Of a stretch of 64,000 nt of DNA, positions 50,204 to 58,885 are shown in pieces. Made by a program: the position numbers and the translations under genes. Each line of letters starts with the position of its first letter. Position 1 is the stretch's first letter. Origin of the DNA: Cedecea davisae DSM 4568 (lineage in GTDB: Bacteria > Pseudomonadota > Gammaproteobacteria > Enterobacterales > Enterobacteriaceae); NCBI RefSeq assembly GCF_000412335.2, contig NZ_KE161030.1, forward strand, positions 1,295,354 through 1,359,353. Reading direction: 5' to 3'. The notes under the pieces were generated by a model, which did no database searches, was not told the DNA's origin, and was given only the letters and a program-made list of their open reading frames with translations.

Positions 50204-52120
50204 ATGTCTATTTTTTGTGCGCGTCGCCTGGCATTAACGGCGGGCTCGCTGCTGCTGACAAGCCTGCCTGTTTTGGCAGCACTGCCTCAGGCACCTGGTT
50301 ATATTGACGACGCAGGCACAACGGCAGCGGCGAAAACCCGCATTCTGCCCCCGATGTTTGAGCAGGCTCTGACCAGCACTAAATTCCTCGCGGACGCTAA
50401 AAACCCGCTAATTACGCTTGCTGAGAGCAGTGATTTTCATAAAACCAGCAACTATCAGCAAACCGTGGAGTATATGAACAAGCTTGCGGACGCTTCTGGC
50501 GGCCTCATCAGGTTAGAGTGGCTGCCGGAAAAAAGCGCGGAAGGCTATCAGATGATGCTGGCGGTAGCCTCGACTTCTCAGGATAAAAGCGCCGCAGGTC
50601 TAAGGGCCTCAGGAAAGCCAACGGTGCTGATTGAGGCGGAAATTCACCCCGGCGAAGCTAACGGCAAAGATGCTATGTTCATGCTGCTGCGGGATATGAG
50701 CACCGGCGACAAACCTCTGGCAGCGCTGCTCGACAAGGTCAATATTCTGTTTATTCCGACGGTGAATATTGATGGAGATATGCGCACCAGCGCGTACGGC
50801 AGAATTAACCAGAACGGCCCGGACATCACCGGCTGGCGGGTTAATGGCCAAAACCTTAACCTTAACCGTGATTTTACCAAACTCGACAGCGCCGAAATTC
50901 GCAATGTCGCCTGGGTTTTCAACCAGTATGACCTGAGTTTCTTCGCCGACACGCATTCTACCGACGGCGCTATGTACCCCTATGACAGTTCATACTGCAA
51001 CAACGGCCAGGGCTGGTCACCCGCCGCTACGCGCTGGATGGATAGCGTGATGCAGCCTCATGTTTACCAGCAAGTTCAAAGCTACGGGCATCACATTCAT
51101 GAATGCATCAGCCTGAACAGCAACCAGGATCCGACCCAGGGCTATTACCCGTATCGCACCGACCTTGCTCGTTTTTCTAACCAATATGGCGATATTCGTA
51201 GTGTGCCTTCTATCCTGATTGAGCAGCATGCGCTCCATCCCTATAAAACTCAGGTGCTGGGCAATTACGTCATGCTAAAGGCGATGTTTGAGTCCATCGG
51301 CGATAATGCAGATTCGCTGAAAAAAGCCATCGCAGCAGACAAGGAAAAAGCGCTGACCGACAAAGACGTCATCCTTACATGGAAACCGGGAGCGCCAACG
51401 CAGGTGCCGTTTATTGTGGGTGACTGGCACTACGAAGTCTCTCCGATAACCGGGCAAAAGACGATTAAATGGAGTAATAAACCGAAAACCATTACCGTGC
51501 CGGTGACCGCCAATGACGTACCGGATTTAACGCTTTCACGGCCGTCCGGGTACATCGTTCCGGCCCAATGGGGAACGGTGATAGAGCGGCTTCGGGCTCA
51601 CGGCATTCAGATGAAAACTCTGGAGAAGGCCACGCCGGTTGAGGTGACTTTATATCGCATGGATAACGTGAAACTTGCGGATGGCTTTGAGCCAGATCGT
51701 GCGGCAAAAGGGCAGATCCCGGGTTATGAAGGGCATTTGTTAGTGAGCGGTGAGCCTCAGCCTTTCAAGCGCCTGCAAACTTTCCCGGCAGGATCGGTAG
51801 TTATCTCTACCCATCAACCGTTAGGCGTTCTGGCTATGGACCTGCTTGAGCCAGCCAGCCCTGACTCCTTCTGGGCCTGGGGGTTCTTTAACTCCACGCT
51901 GGTTTCTGCCGAAGAGCCGGAAGAGTATGTTATGGAGCCGATGGCCCGCAGGATGCTGGAGCAGGACCCGAAACTGAAAGCCGAATTCGAGCAGAAGCTG
52001 AAATCGGATAAGGCGTTTGCCGCCGACGGCAGCGCGCGGCTGGAGTGGTTTTATAAACATACGCCGTTTTACGATGCCAATGCCTGGGTCTATCCGGTAG
52101 GGCGAGTCGAGGGCAAATAG
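50204..52120 (+). CDS. Secreted M14-family zinc carboxypeptidase
   Basis: This is a predicted periplasmic or secreted metallopeptidase of family M14. It has 638 residues from the ATG at 50204, preceded at ideal distance by AAGGAGA. The ORF is open upstream but lacks a site. A signal peptide runs to about residue 25 (TSLPVLAALP). The zinc site is readable: His148 and Glu151 in HPGEANGKD, third ligand His251 in DTHSTDG, with LNLNRDFTK between and a plausible catalytic Glu340 in LIEQHAL. The roughly 250 residues after the peptidase domain are of unrecognised fold. E. coli K-12 has no gene here (rlmI-acyP adjacent). Substrate unknown; dietary or host peptides or murein peptides are possible. Confidence 0.88.
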   Translation: MSIFCARRLALTAGSLLLTSLPVLAALPQAPGYIDDAGTTAAAKTRILPPMFEQALTSTKFLADAKNPLITLAESSDFHKTSNYQQTVEYMNKLADASGGLIRLEWLPEKSAEGYQMMLAVASTSQDKSAAGLRASGKPTVLIEAEIHPGEANGKDAMFMLLRDMSTGDKPLAALLDKVNILFIPTVNIDGDMRTSAYGRINQNGPDITGWRVNGQNLNLNRDFTKLDSAEIRNVAWVFNQYDLSFFADTHSTDGAMYPYDSSYCNNGQGWSPAATRWMDSVMQPHVYQQVQSYGHHIHECISLNSNQDPTQGYYPYRTDLARFSNQYGDIRSVPSILIEQHALHPYKTQVLGNYVMLKAMFESIGDNADSLKKAIAADKEKALTDKDVILTWKPGAPTQVPFIVGDWHYEVSPITGQKTIKWSNKPKTITVPVTANDVPDLTLSRPSGYIVPAQWGTVIERLRAHGIQMKTLEKATPVEVTLYRMDNVKLADGFEPDRAAKGQIPGYEGHLLVSGEPQPFKRLQTFPAGSVVISTHQPLGVLAMDLLEPASPDSFWAWGFFNSTLVSAEEPEEYVMEPMARRMLEQDPKLKAEFEQKLKSDKAFAADGSARLEWFYKHTPFYDANAWVYPVGRVEGK

Positions 52121-52135
52121 CTCTCTGTCTCGCAA

Positions 52136-52162
52136 AACGGCCGTGCCGGTGGCGCGGCCGTT
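52136..52162 (+). terminator. Probable terminator after the M14 peptidase
   Basis: AACGGCCG (52136-52143) pairs with CGGCCGTT (52155-52162). The downstream T tract is weak. Confidence 0.6.
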
Positions 52163-52229
52163 CTCATTACGGATGAAAAAACCTCACGGGCTGTTAGACT
52201 TGAGTCAGGCTTACGTGCGGGAGTAAATG

Positions 52230-52523
52230 ATGGCAAACGACTCACAAAAGCAGTGCATAAAGTGCTGGGTTCACGGAATGGTTCAGGGCGTTGGGTTTCG
52301 CTACAGCACGCAGCGGGAAGGCGAGAAACTTGGCTTAACCGGCTACGCCTGCAACCTTGACGACGGTAGCGTCGAGGTGGTGGCCTGCGGTGAGGCGAAG
52401 CAGGTCGAAAAGCTGCTGGCCTGGCTGAAAGCGGGCGGGCCACGCAGCGCCAGGGTTGATAAAGTCCTCGTTGAGCCTCACCAACCCGAGCGTGAATGGG
52501 TTAACTTCGGCATCCGCTTCTAG
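52230..52523 (+). CDS. acyP: Acylphosphatase (YccX)
   Basis: Acylphosphatase hydrolyses carboxyl-phosphate bonds of acyl phosphates. It has 97 residues from the second of two adjacent ATGs; the one at 52227 is only three bases from the GGGAG ribosome site, the chosen one six. The conserved fold has the phosphate loop with [13 protein letters not shown], containing the catalytic arginine, and [17 protein letters not shown]. Its stop overlaps the tusE stop on the other strand through CTAG. Confidence 0.93.
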   Translation: MANDSQKQCIKCWVHGMVQGVGFRYSTQREGEKLGLTGYACNLDDGSVEVVACGEAKQVEKLLAWLKAGGPRSARVDKVLVEPHQPEREWVNFGIRF

Positions 52524-52849
52524 ATGCACTTCACCGGTTTAGGTAATCCCGCGATTTTGGTGGCCTGCTTCGCCGGGCCCTTCGGGAACAGGCGATAGAG
52601 ATAACGGCTGTTGCCTTTCTCTTCGCCAAATTTATTTGCCATCGCTTTCACCAACATGCGGATAGCCGGGGAGGTATTAAACTCCAGGTAAAATTCGCGC
52701 ACAAAGCGCACCACTTCCCAGTGCTCCACCGCGAGGGTTATGCCTTCCCCGGCGGCAATGATTTCCGCCAGCGGTTCGCTCCACTCTTGGCTATTTTTCA
52801 GATAGCCGTCGGCATCTGTCTCTATTTCTCTACCTTCGAAGGTCAACAT
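52520..52849 (-). CDS. tusE: Sulfurtransferase TusE
   Basis: TusE takes sulfur from TusBCD and passes it to MnmA for 2-thiouridine formation in tRNA wobble positions. It has 109 residues from [10 protein letters not shown] at 52849, as in E. coli. A start six codons upstream (52867) is rejected. The conserved [20 protein letters not shown] and [18 protein letters not shown] are present. The penultimate cysteine (VKCI) is the sulfur carrier. It converges with acyP. Confidence 0.95.
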   Translation of the reverse strand: MLTFEGREIETDADGYLKNSQEWSEPLAEIIAAGEGITLAVEHWEVVRFVREFYLEFNTSPAIRMLVKAMANKFGEEKGNSRYLYRLFPKGPAKQATKIAGLPKPVKCI

Positions 52850-52926
52850 AATTATTCGCTGTATCATTCAAACCGGCGGCAGTGTAGCAAAAATTCTCCG
52901 CCAGCTTAAGAACCTGGGGAACGGGC

Positions 52927-52961
52927 AAAAAAAAAGAGAATGCACCAGGCATTCTCTTTTT
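52927..52961 (-). terminator. Terminator after yccA
   Basis: AAAAAGAGAATGC (52931-52943) pairs with GCATTCTCTTTTT (52949-52961). The A run at 52927-52935 is the minus-strand T tract. Confidence 0.9.
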
Positions 52962-52978
52962 GGGGATGACTGCATCAG

Positions 52979-53638
52979 TTAGTCACGGCTGGCAAAACCA
53001 AGAATGCTCAGCAGGCTAACGAAGATGTTGTAAAGAGATACGTACAGGCTCACCGTGGCGCGAATATAGTTGGTTTCGCCGCCGCGGATGATGTTGCTGG
53101 TCTCAAACAGGATTGCGCCGGAAGAGATCAGGATAAACACCGCACTGATTGCCAGATGCAGGGCAGGGAGCTGCAGGAAGATGTTTGCCACCATCCCGAT
53201 AAGCACCACGACCACGCCCGCCATCAGCATGCCGCCGAGGAAGGACATGTCTTTGCGGGTGGTCAGCACATACGCTGAACAGCTGAAGAACACCAGCGCG
53301 GTGCCGCCCAGCGCCATACCGATGACGTCGCCCATTCCGGCAGACAGGTAGGCGTTAAGCATCGGCCCCAGGATATAGCCCAGGAAGCCGGTAAAGGCGA
53401 ACGCAGACAGAATGCCCACCGGTTTGTCAGCGGTTTTATAGGTCAGGAACATCAGGCCGTACATGCCGACCAGGGTCAGAATCAGCCCCGGAGAAGGCAG
53501 CATCAGCACGGTGCTGGCGGTTGCGGTCAACGCCGAGAAAGCCAGCGTCAAACTCAACAGGAAATAGGTATTACGAAGCACTTTGTGGGTGCTGAGCAGT
53601 GACGAACGGTCACGCGAGGAGGTAATAATGCGATCCAT
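52979..53638 (-). CDS. yccA: YccA, BAX-inhibitor-1 family membrane protein, FtsH modulator
   Basis: YccA is a seven-helix inner-membrane protein of the Bax inhibitor-1 family that is a substrate and modulator of the FtsH protease. The length is 219 residues, as in E. coli. Seven hydrophobic segments can be counted from about residue 23 to 215. Start [30 protein letters not shown] is the cytosolic N-terminus that FtsH pulls on in E. coli. The chain ends [12 protein letters not shown]. tusE lies beyond the terminator. Confidence 0.96.
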   Translation of the reverse strand: MDRIITSSRDRSSLLSTHKVLRNTYFLLSLTLAFSALTATASTVLMLPSPGLILTLVGMYGLMFLTYKTADKPVGILSAFAFTGFLGYILGPMLNAYLSAGMGDVIGMALGGTALVFFSCSAYVLTTRKDMSFLGGMLMAGVVVVLIGMVANIFLQLPALHLAISAVFILISSGAILFETSNIIRGGETNYIRATVSLYVSLYNIFVSLLSILGFASRD

Positions 53639-53865
53639 TCTTAAACTCTCTCTTATACAGGTGTTTTATGGTGATGAGCATAATGCCCGCCTTTATTACA
53701 CAAAAGCCTTTTTACCCATCTTTACCTCGTGCAGTTTATCACATTGTATAAAATTACTTCCATAACTACCGCTTATAGGTGGCTGAAAAATATTGCTTTA
53801 TTGAAAAAAGACGACTAAGAGTGTTAGCCGTACCGTCGTTAAATAACATCAATAAGGCGTAGGTC

Positions 53866-55491
53866 ATGAAAACAAACAACAACACATTCACAAAATCATT
53901 GCTTGCTCTGGGTTTACTCAGCGCTTTTTCAGGCGCATGGGCGGCAGACGTTCCGCCGGGAACCGAGCTTGCAGCTAAACAGGAGCTGGTACGTAATAAC
54001 GGCAGCGAACCGGCGTCGCTTGACCCGCATAAGGTCGAGAGTGACGTTGAGGGTAATATCATTGGCGATTTCTTTGACGGGCTGATCCGTGTCAAAAATG
54101 ACGGGACTATCGAGCCTCACCTGGCCGATAAGTGGGAGAATCAGGATAACAAAGTCTGGACTTTCCACCTGCGCCCCGGCATCAAGTGGTCTAACGGCGA
54201 GCCGATTACCGCTCAGGACGTGGTCTGGAGCTGGAAACGCCTGGTTGATCCTAAAACGGGTTCGCCTTATGCAACCTATCCCGGCACGATGCAAATTGAA
54301 AACGCCAATGATATTGCCGAAGGCAAGAAACCGGTTGATAGCCTGGGCGTGAAGGCGCTGGATTCCAGCACCGTGCAGGTTACGCTGAACCAGCCGACGT
54401 CGGCCTTCCTGCTGATGTTGGGCCACACCTCGATGGTGCCGGTAAGCGAAGCCGCGGTAGAAAAATTTGGGGATAAATGGACCCAGCCCGCCAACTTCGT
54501 GAGCAGCGGCCCTTATAAGCTGTCGCAGTGGGTGGTAAACGAGAAAGTTGTCGGCGAGCGTAATAAGCAGTACTGGGACGACGCGCATACGGTTATCAAT
54601 CAGGTAACTTATTTGCCTGTTACCTCCGGTACGGCGGATGTTAACCGCTATAAAGCGGGCGAGATCGACATTACTTATACCGTTCCGGAAACTCTCTTTG
54701 CCTCGCTTAAAAAATCCATGCCGGACCAGGTCCGCGTCACACCTTATCTGTCTACTTATTACTACGAATTCAATACCACGAAAGCGCCGTTCAACGATCC
54801 GCGCGTTCGCCTGGCGCTGAATATGGCGCTGGATAAAGACATCATAGCCGGGAAAGTATTAGGGCAGGGGCAAAAACCCGCGTGGCTGGTTAGCCAGCCT
54901 AAAATTGGCGGTGTTGAGCTTAAACCTGCGGATTACGGCAGCTGGAGCCATGACAAACGCGTAGCGGAAGCGAAAAAACTGCTGGAAGAGGCGGGCTTTA
55001 ACGAGAAACATCCGCTGCAATTCAACTTGCTTTACAACACCTCTGAATCTCACCAGCGCATCGCCATTGCCGCCAGTTCGATGTGGAAGAAAAACGTTGG
55101 CGTTGAGGCTAAGCTGCAAAATCAGGAATGGAAAACCATGCTGGATACCAAACGTACCGGCAACTACGACCTGGTGCGCTACGGATGGATTGCCGACTAC
55201 GATGACGCCGCTACCTACCTGAACAACTTCCGCACCGGCGACAGCCAGAACAGCTCTAAATACAGCAACCCTGCTTATGACGAGATTATTGCCAAAGCTT
55301 CGCAGGCCACCACCCTGGAAGAGCGCGCAAAATACTATCAGCAGGCAGAAGACATCCTGGCTAAAGACGTCCCGACTATCCCTATCTACCATTATGTGAA
55401 GGTTCAACTGGTGAAACCTTACGTCGGCGGCTATGCGCCAAGCACGTTGGGTAAATATCTGACCCAGGATCTCTACATTAAAAAGCACTGA
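53866..55491 (+). CDS. OppA-like periplasmic oligopeptide-binding protein, orphan
   Basis: This is an SBP family 5 periplasmic peptide-binding protein of 541 residues. A signal peptide runs to about residue 26 (FSGAWA). It follows OppA closely in pattern: ELVRNNGSEPASLDPHK, WTFHLRPGIKWSNGEP, RVRLALNMALDKDII and VQNQEWKT-like KLQNQEWKTMLDT. It ends LYIKKH. It is nearer to OppA than to MppA by my reading. No permease or ATPase genes accompany it. It may feed the oppBCDF transporter encoded elsewhere, as MppA does, or carry a different peptide. E. coli K-12 has no gene between yccA and serT. Confidence 0.88.
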   Translation: MKTNNNTFTKSLLALGLLSAFSGAWAADVPPGTELAAKQELVRNNGSEPASLDPHKVESDVEGNIIGDFFDGLIRVKNDGTIEPHLADKWENQDNKVWTFHLRPGIKWSNGEPITAQDVVWSWKRLVDPKTGSPYATYPGTMQIENANDIAEGKKPVDSLGVKALDSSTVQVTLNQPTSAFLLMLGHTSMVPVSEAAVEKFGDKWTQPANFVSSGPYKLSQWVVNEKVVGERNKQYWDDAHTVINQVTYLPVTSGTADVNRYKAGEIDITYTVPETLFASLKKSMPDQVRVTPYLSTYYYEFNTTKAPFNDPRVRLALNMALDKDIIAGKVLGQGQKPAWLVSQPKIGGVELKPADYGSWSHDKRVAEAKKLLEEAGFNEKHPLQFNLLYNTSESHQRIAIAASSMWKKNVGVEAKLQNQEWKTMLDTKRTGNYDLVRYGWIADYDDAATYLNNFRTGDSQNSSKYSNPAYDEIIAKASQATTLEERAKYYQQAEDILAKDVPTIPIYHYVKVQLVKPYVGGYAPSTLGKYLTQDLYIKKH

Positions 55492-55499
55492 TGCTGGCT

Positions 55500-55520
55500 C
55501 TGCCCCCCGCCCGGGGGCAG
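55500..55520 (+). terminator. Hairpin after the OppA-like gene
   Basis: CTGCCCCC (55500-55507) pairs with GGGGGCAG (55513-55520). There is no T run, so termination may need Rho. Confidence 0.5.
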
Positions 55521-55610
55521 TTAGAGCGGCTCGAAAGTAATCATATTGCTGATGTTTCAGTCAAATAACACAAATGTGATGAAATTTCAGGCGATTGAAC
55601 AAAAACGTGC

Positions 55611-55639
55611 TTTACATGAAGTATGGCTATGTTTATAGT
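55611..55639 (+). promoter_or_regulatory. serT promoter
   Basis: TTTACA (55611-55616) and TATAGT (55634-55639) are 17 bases apart. A GC-rich discriminator lies before the tRNA, as expected for a stringently controlled stable-RNA promoter. Confidence 0.75.
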
Positions 55640-55649
55640 TCGCCTCGTT

Positions 55650-55737
55650 GGAAGTGTGGCCGAGCGGTTGAAGGCACCGGTCTTGAAAACCGGCGACCCG
55701 AAAGGGTTCCAGAGTTCGAATCTCTGCGCTTCCGCCA
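55650..55737 (+). tRNA. serT: tRNA-Ser (anticodon UGA)
   Basis: An 88-base class II tRNA with long variable arm. The acceptor stem GGAAGTG pairs with CGCTTCC, the anticodon TGA is at 55684-55686, the T-loop is TTCGAAT and CCA is encoded. It matches the E. coli serT sequence as recalled. tRNA genes of this type are frequent integration sites for mobile DNA. Confidence 0.98.
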
Positions 55738-55745
55738 ACATTTAC

Positions 55746-55777
55746 AAGGGGTTGCCGAAAGGCAGCCCCTTTTTGTT
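55746..55777 (+). terminator. Terminator after serT
   Basis: AAGGGGTTGCC pairs with GGCAGCCCCTT around GAAA with one G-U pair, followed by TTTTTGTTTT. Confidence 0.9.
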
Positions 55778-55835
55778 TTGGGCTATTGGTATAGTGTTGG
55801 TATATTCACCTGGTATATTCCTGCCTCCAGCCACC

Positions 55836-56045
55836 TCATTTCTCTTCTGTTTTGGTCAACATCGGTGCCGCCAGTGTGGGTGAAATTTTCACTTTGCGCT
55901 CATACGTCGTCACCTGACTTTCCGTTTTGTGTCCCCTGAATAACTGCTTATCTTTGCTGCTTCCCTCAAAATCAGAAATCGCTTTGCCTTGATTTGCTTC
56001 TTCTCTACCTTGCTGGATGAATATCCCGCTGTCGGAAAGGTTCAC
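55836..56045 (-). pseudogene. Possible integrase C-terminal remnant next to serT
   Basis: A 69-codon minus-strand frame contains RGHKTESQVTTYERKVK and SPTL, which resembles the end of phage-type tyrosine recombinases (the GHK motif and the following catalytic Tyr region). The rest of the enzyme is absent. It starts about 100 bases from the 3' end of serT and points towards it, where an integrase would sit. Seen directly: the motif-like sequence. Inferred: the family. A chance ORF is possible. Confidence 0.4.
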
Positions 56046-56563
56046 ATAGCACTTTATTTTGACGAAAATAAATTAGCCCCGTTTAAGTAGATAATAAAAA
56101 GTTATGCAAGCCTGGAAATGTCGTCAGTTTTTCACATGCCCAGTCACGTCCTGCTTCTTATTTTTGATAAAAATAAAAAATCAGACATTTCACGTGATTG
56201 ATGGGGTTTTGCACAATTTTAATCACTAAGTTGCATTGATCGTTTTGTGTACACCCTTGCCCCGCAAGGCTTGAGCGATTTTTTATAGAAAATTCTTATA
56301 AATCAGAAAGATGATCGAGTTTTGTTAAAAGCCTGAAGCGTAAAACATTGTTACATTTTTTTGTTTCCAATCAGACCGTGGACGTTTCTACACTCCCGCT
56401 ATTGAGTCTTATCCGAAATTTTTTCATTTCGTATAAATACACAAAAATAAAGTGTCGATATGCTGGTGAATGGAATGCGCCTGCTTTTAATTCCGGGGTT
56501 TTATTCTCGTCGGATGATGTGAATCGGAAAGTTGTTCTGGCAAGGTAAATTTTTCTTATTAAT
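56046..56563. other. AT-rich non-coding region between serT and the T6SS genes
   Basis: About 520 bases, much richer in A and T than the flanks. Short ORFs (for example 56348-56548 and 56371-56580) overlap one another on opposite strands and have no recognisable similarity. It may be scar DNA from a lost element or the upstream control region of the T6SS cluster. Confidence 0.5.
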
Positions 56564-56592
56564 TTCTCACTGGTATTCACCGTTTCTATAAT
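56564..56592 (+). promoter_or_regulatory. Candidate promoter of the T6SS cluster
   Basis: TTCTCA (56564-56569) and a perfect TATAAT (56587-56592) are 17 bases apart, 20 bases before the first T6SS ATG. Confidence 0.45.
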
Positions 56593-56612
56593 TCCATAGA
56601 ACAGGGACAGCC

Positions 56613-56792
56613 ATGTCTAACTCTTCCTATCAGACCGAAATTCCCAGGGCGCGTATTAATCTAAAACTCGATCTGCATGCGGGTAGCCCGGGCTTCTTTC
56701 GCGTGAATCTGTATGCGATCCCGCACTTCCAGGTGGAAGGTATGGACGTCAACCTGCCATTGGTTTCTCTGAGGCCAAAAACCAAATCTTAA
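56613..56792 (+). pseudogene. TssB-TssC in-frame deletion remnant (T6SS sheath)
   Basis: A 59-residue ORF starts with ATG at 56613. Residues 1 to about 23 (PRARINLKLDLH) read as the N-terminus of the sheath protein TssB. Residues from about 25 on (SPGFFRVNLYAIPHFQVEGM) read as the C-terminus of TssC, ending in a family-like tail. Intact TssB is about 165 and TssC about 500 residues, so roughly 2 kb is missing while the frame is preserved. tssK follows 18 bases later as it normally does after tssC. A working sheath cannot be made from this ORF. Family calls are from recalled sequences. Confidence 0.75.
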
Positions 56793-56810
56793 AGCGAGGG
56801 GAAATCAGGG

Positions 56811-58160
56811 ATGAAAATTTATCGTCCGCTATGGAATGAAGGGGCGCTTCTGGCCCCTCAACAGTTTCAGCAGCAGTCTGAATGGGATGCACTTTCCCGG
56901 GCCGGTGTTGCCACTCGTGGCAGTGCCTTCCCCTGGGGCGTCGGTCTTGTAGAACTGGATGAGGCGATGCTGGCTTCCGGGCGGGTCCAGGCACAGTCCC
57001 TGCTGCTGTGGCTTCCGGATGACACGCTGGTTGACACCCGCAACAGTGACCTGCCGCCAGAGCCCCGTGAAGTGGATATTCCGGCCTCCGCGGGGAATGG
57101 GCCGGTCACGGTGTATCTCGCGCTGCCGGTCATGCAGGCTGGGATCGCCAACGTACAGACCGACACACAATCGGCAGAGCGTCCGCTGCGCTATGTCGAG
57201 GCCTGGGAGACTATCACCGACCGGTTTGGCCAGGGTGAAGAGTCAATGGCGGTGGCCCGTTTTAATCTGGCCTTCCGCTTTGACTATGAGGACAACAGCG
57301 CCTGGGAAACTTGTGCGGTTGCCCGCCTCCTGCGGGACGGACAGGGGGGGTGGTGTCAGGATCCTAATTTTATCCCGCCGATGGCCCTGTTCTCGGCAAG
57401 CCGCGGACTGCGTGAGCGTCTTGCGCTGCTGAATCGCCAGCTGCGCTCCCGTCGCCAGCGTCTGATGTCCATGCGCCGTGAAAGTAATGACCGGATGGCG
57501 GATTTTGCCGTCGCTGACGTGTCGCTGTTCTGGCTGCTGAATGCCCTGAACTCCCATGCACGGGTTCTCTCCGAGTTTGAACGTTTTCCGAACCGGCACC
57601 CTGAACAGGTCTGGGCAGAGCTGGCGCGTCTGGCCGGCAGTATGCTGACCTTCTCGCTGGAACACGATCTGGAAGCCATTCCGGGGTATGACCACCGGGC
57701 ACCGGAGAAGACCTTCCCGCCGCTGTTTGATCTCATCAGTGAGCTGCTGGAAGCAAGCCTGCCGTCACGCGTGGTGGCAGTCAGAATGGATCGTCTGGAT
57801 CCGGAGACCTGGAAAGCGGTACTGCATGATATTCGTCTGCGCGATGAAGCGGATTTCTACCTCTCCGTGCGGGCTAATCAGCCCGCGTGGCAGATTGCCG
57901 AAAGATTCGCAGAGATGTGTATTGCCGGTGCCCCGGCGAATGTCGGCGAAGTGTCCGGCGTGGCCGTCGAAGGGATTAGTCTCATTGCCCTGAGCCGTGT
58001 CCCGGCTGCACTGCCGGTGCGTCTGGAAAACCAGTATTTCGTGCTGGATATGGAAAGCCCGGCGGCCCGCGAAATGCTGGATCAGGGTGTGTGCGTATTC
58101 TACGTTCCATCCCTGCTTGGCGAACTGGAGCTTGAACTGTTTGCGGTGCTGCGCTCATGA
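56811..58160 (+). CDS. tssK: T6SS baseplate protein TssK
   Basis: TssK is a trimeric baseplate subunit that links the T6SS baseplate to the membrane complex. The length is 449 residues, typical of the family. The N-terminus (MKIYRPLWNEGALLAPQQFQQQ) is the TssK shoulder domain; a helical neck (about 215-300) and C-terminal head follow. No frameshift or stop is visible. An AGGGG-type ribosome site precedes the ATG. Its stop overlaps tssL by four bases. It should be expressed even though the sheath genes before it are deleted. Confidence 0.92.
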   Translation: MKIYRPLWNEGALLAPQQFQQQSEWDALSRAGVATRGSAFPWGVGLVELDEAMLASGRVQAQSLLLWLPDDTLVDTRNSDLPPEPREVDIPASAGNGPVTVYLALPVMQAGIANVQTDTQSAERPLRYVEAWETITDRFGQGEESMAVARFNLAFRFDYEDNSAWETCAVARLLRDGQGGWCQDPNFIPPMALFSASRGLRERLALLNRQLRSRRQRLMSMRRESNDRMADFAVADVSLFWLLNALNSHARVLSEFERFPNRHPEQVWAELARLAGSMLTFSLEHDLEAIPGYDHRAPEKTFPPLFDLISELLEASLPSRVVAVRMDRLDPETWKAVLHDIRLRDEADFYLSVRANQPAWQIAERFAEMCIAGAPANVGEVSGVAVEGISLIALSRVPAALPVRLENQYFVLDMESPAAREMLDQGVCVFYVPSLLGELELELFAVLRS

Positions 58161-58885
58161 ATAAGGTTATCGATATTGATGCCCTCATGGCGCAGACCTG
58201 GCTTACCGTAGCGCAGCTCCGCCATGGCGGGCAGGTGACTGACGGCCCTGCGCTGTATGCGGCCTGCAAAGCGCAGGTAGAAAGCGTACGCGAGGCGCTG
58301 GAGCGCGCGGGGCTGGGGGCTGAAAGTATTGATCACATCACCTATGCCCAGTGCGCCCTGCTGGACGAAACCGTCATGAACCGTAAGCCGGAGGCGCAGC
58401 AAGCCGAAAATGCGCAAGCGGCTGTATCCGGGGACAGTGCACTCGATGCGCTGAATATGGCCCTTGATGCCGGGCAACGCGCCTGGCGTTCTGCGCCACT
58501 GCAGGCGGTCTACTTCGGATCTCTGAGAGCGGGCGGGGCTTTATACGATCGTATCGCGGAGGTGCTGCGTCAGCCCGCGCCGGAGCCTGTGGTGCTGACC
58601 TGCTATCAGCGGGTGCTGGCGCTGGGTTTTCAGGGGCAGTACAGCCTCTCCGGTGTCGGACAGTCACAGCGTGATGAGGTGATCGCCGCGCTGAATAAGC
58701 GTGTGCCGCCGCTGGAAACGGGCGCCTCACTGGTCGTGCAGAAAACCGGGCGCCGTCGTTATAACCTGCTGCGGTCCGTCTGGTTCTGGATTGTGCTGGC
58801 GGTGATCCTGACCGGCGCGGTGTGGCTGGGTGGTCATCTGTGGTTACAGGATCTGCTGCATCAGCAACTGCCGGAGCACCTCTGA
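58157..58885 (+). CDS. tssL: T6SS membrane-complex protein TssL (DotU family)
   Basis: TssL is an inner-membrane protein that forms the T6SS trans-envelope complex with TssM and TssJ. The length is 242 residues. The cytoplasmic DotU-like helical domain (about residues 1-195, with CALLDETVMN and YFGSLRAGGALYDRI) is followed by one C-terminal membrane helix (SVWFWIVLAVILTGAVWLGG) and a short periplasmic tail. It lacks a fused peptidoglycan-binding domain; that role may be taken by the next gene. It overlaps that gene by one base (TGATG). Confidence 0.92.
   Translation: MNKVIDIDALMAQTWLTVAQLRHGGQVTDGPALYAACKAQVESVREALERAGLGAESIDHITYAQCALLDETVMNRKPEAQQAENAQAAVSGDSALDALNMALDAGQRAWRSAPLQAVYFGSLRAGGALYDRIAEVLRQPAPEPVVLTCYQRVLALGFQGQYSLSGVGQSQRDEVIAALNKRVPPLETGASLVVQKTGRRRYNLLRSVWFWIVLAVILTGAVWLGGHLWLQDLLHQQLPEHL

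Noticed and set aside
50071..50307. 78-codon ORF before the M14 peptidase
   Set aside because: Runs out of frame into the peptidase start, lacks a ribosome site and shows no similarity.
56348..56580. Short overlapping ORFs on both strands in the AT-rich gap
   Set aside because: They overlap one another antiparallel and have no recognised sequence; chance ORFs in AT-rich DNA are expected to be short like these.
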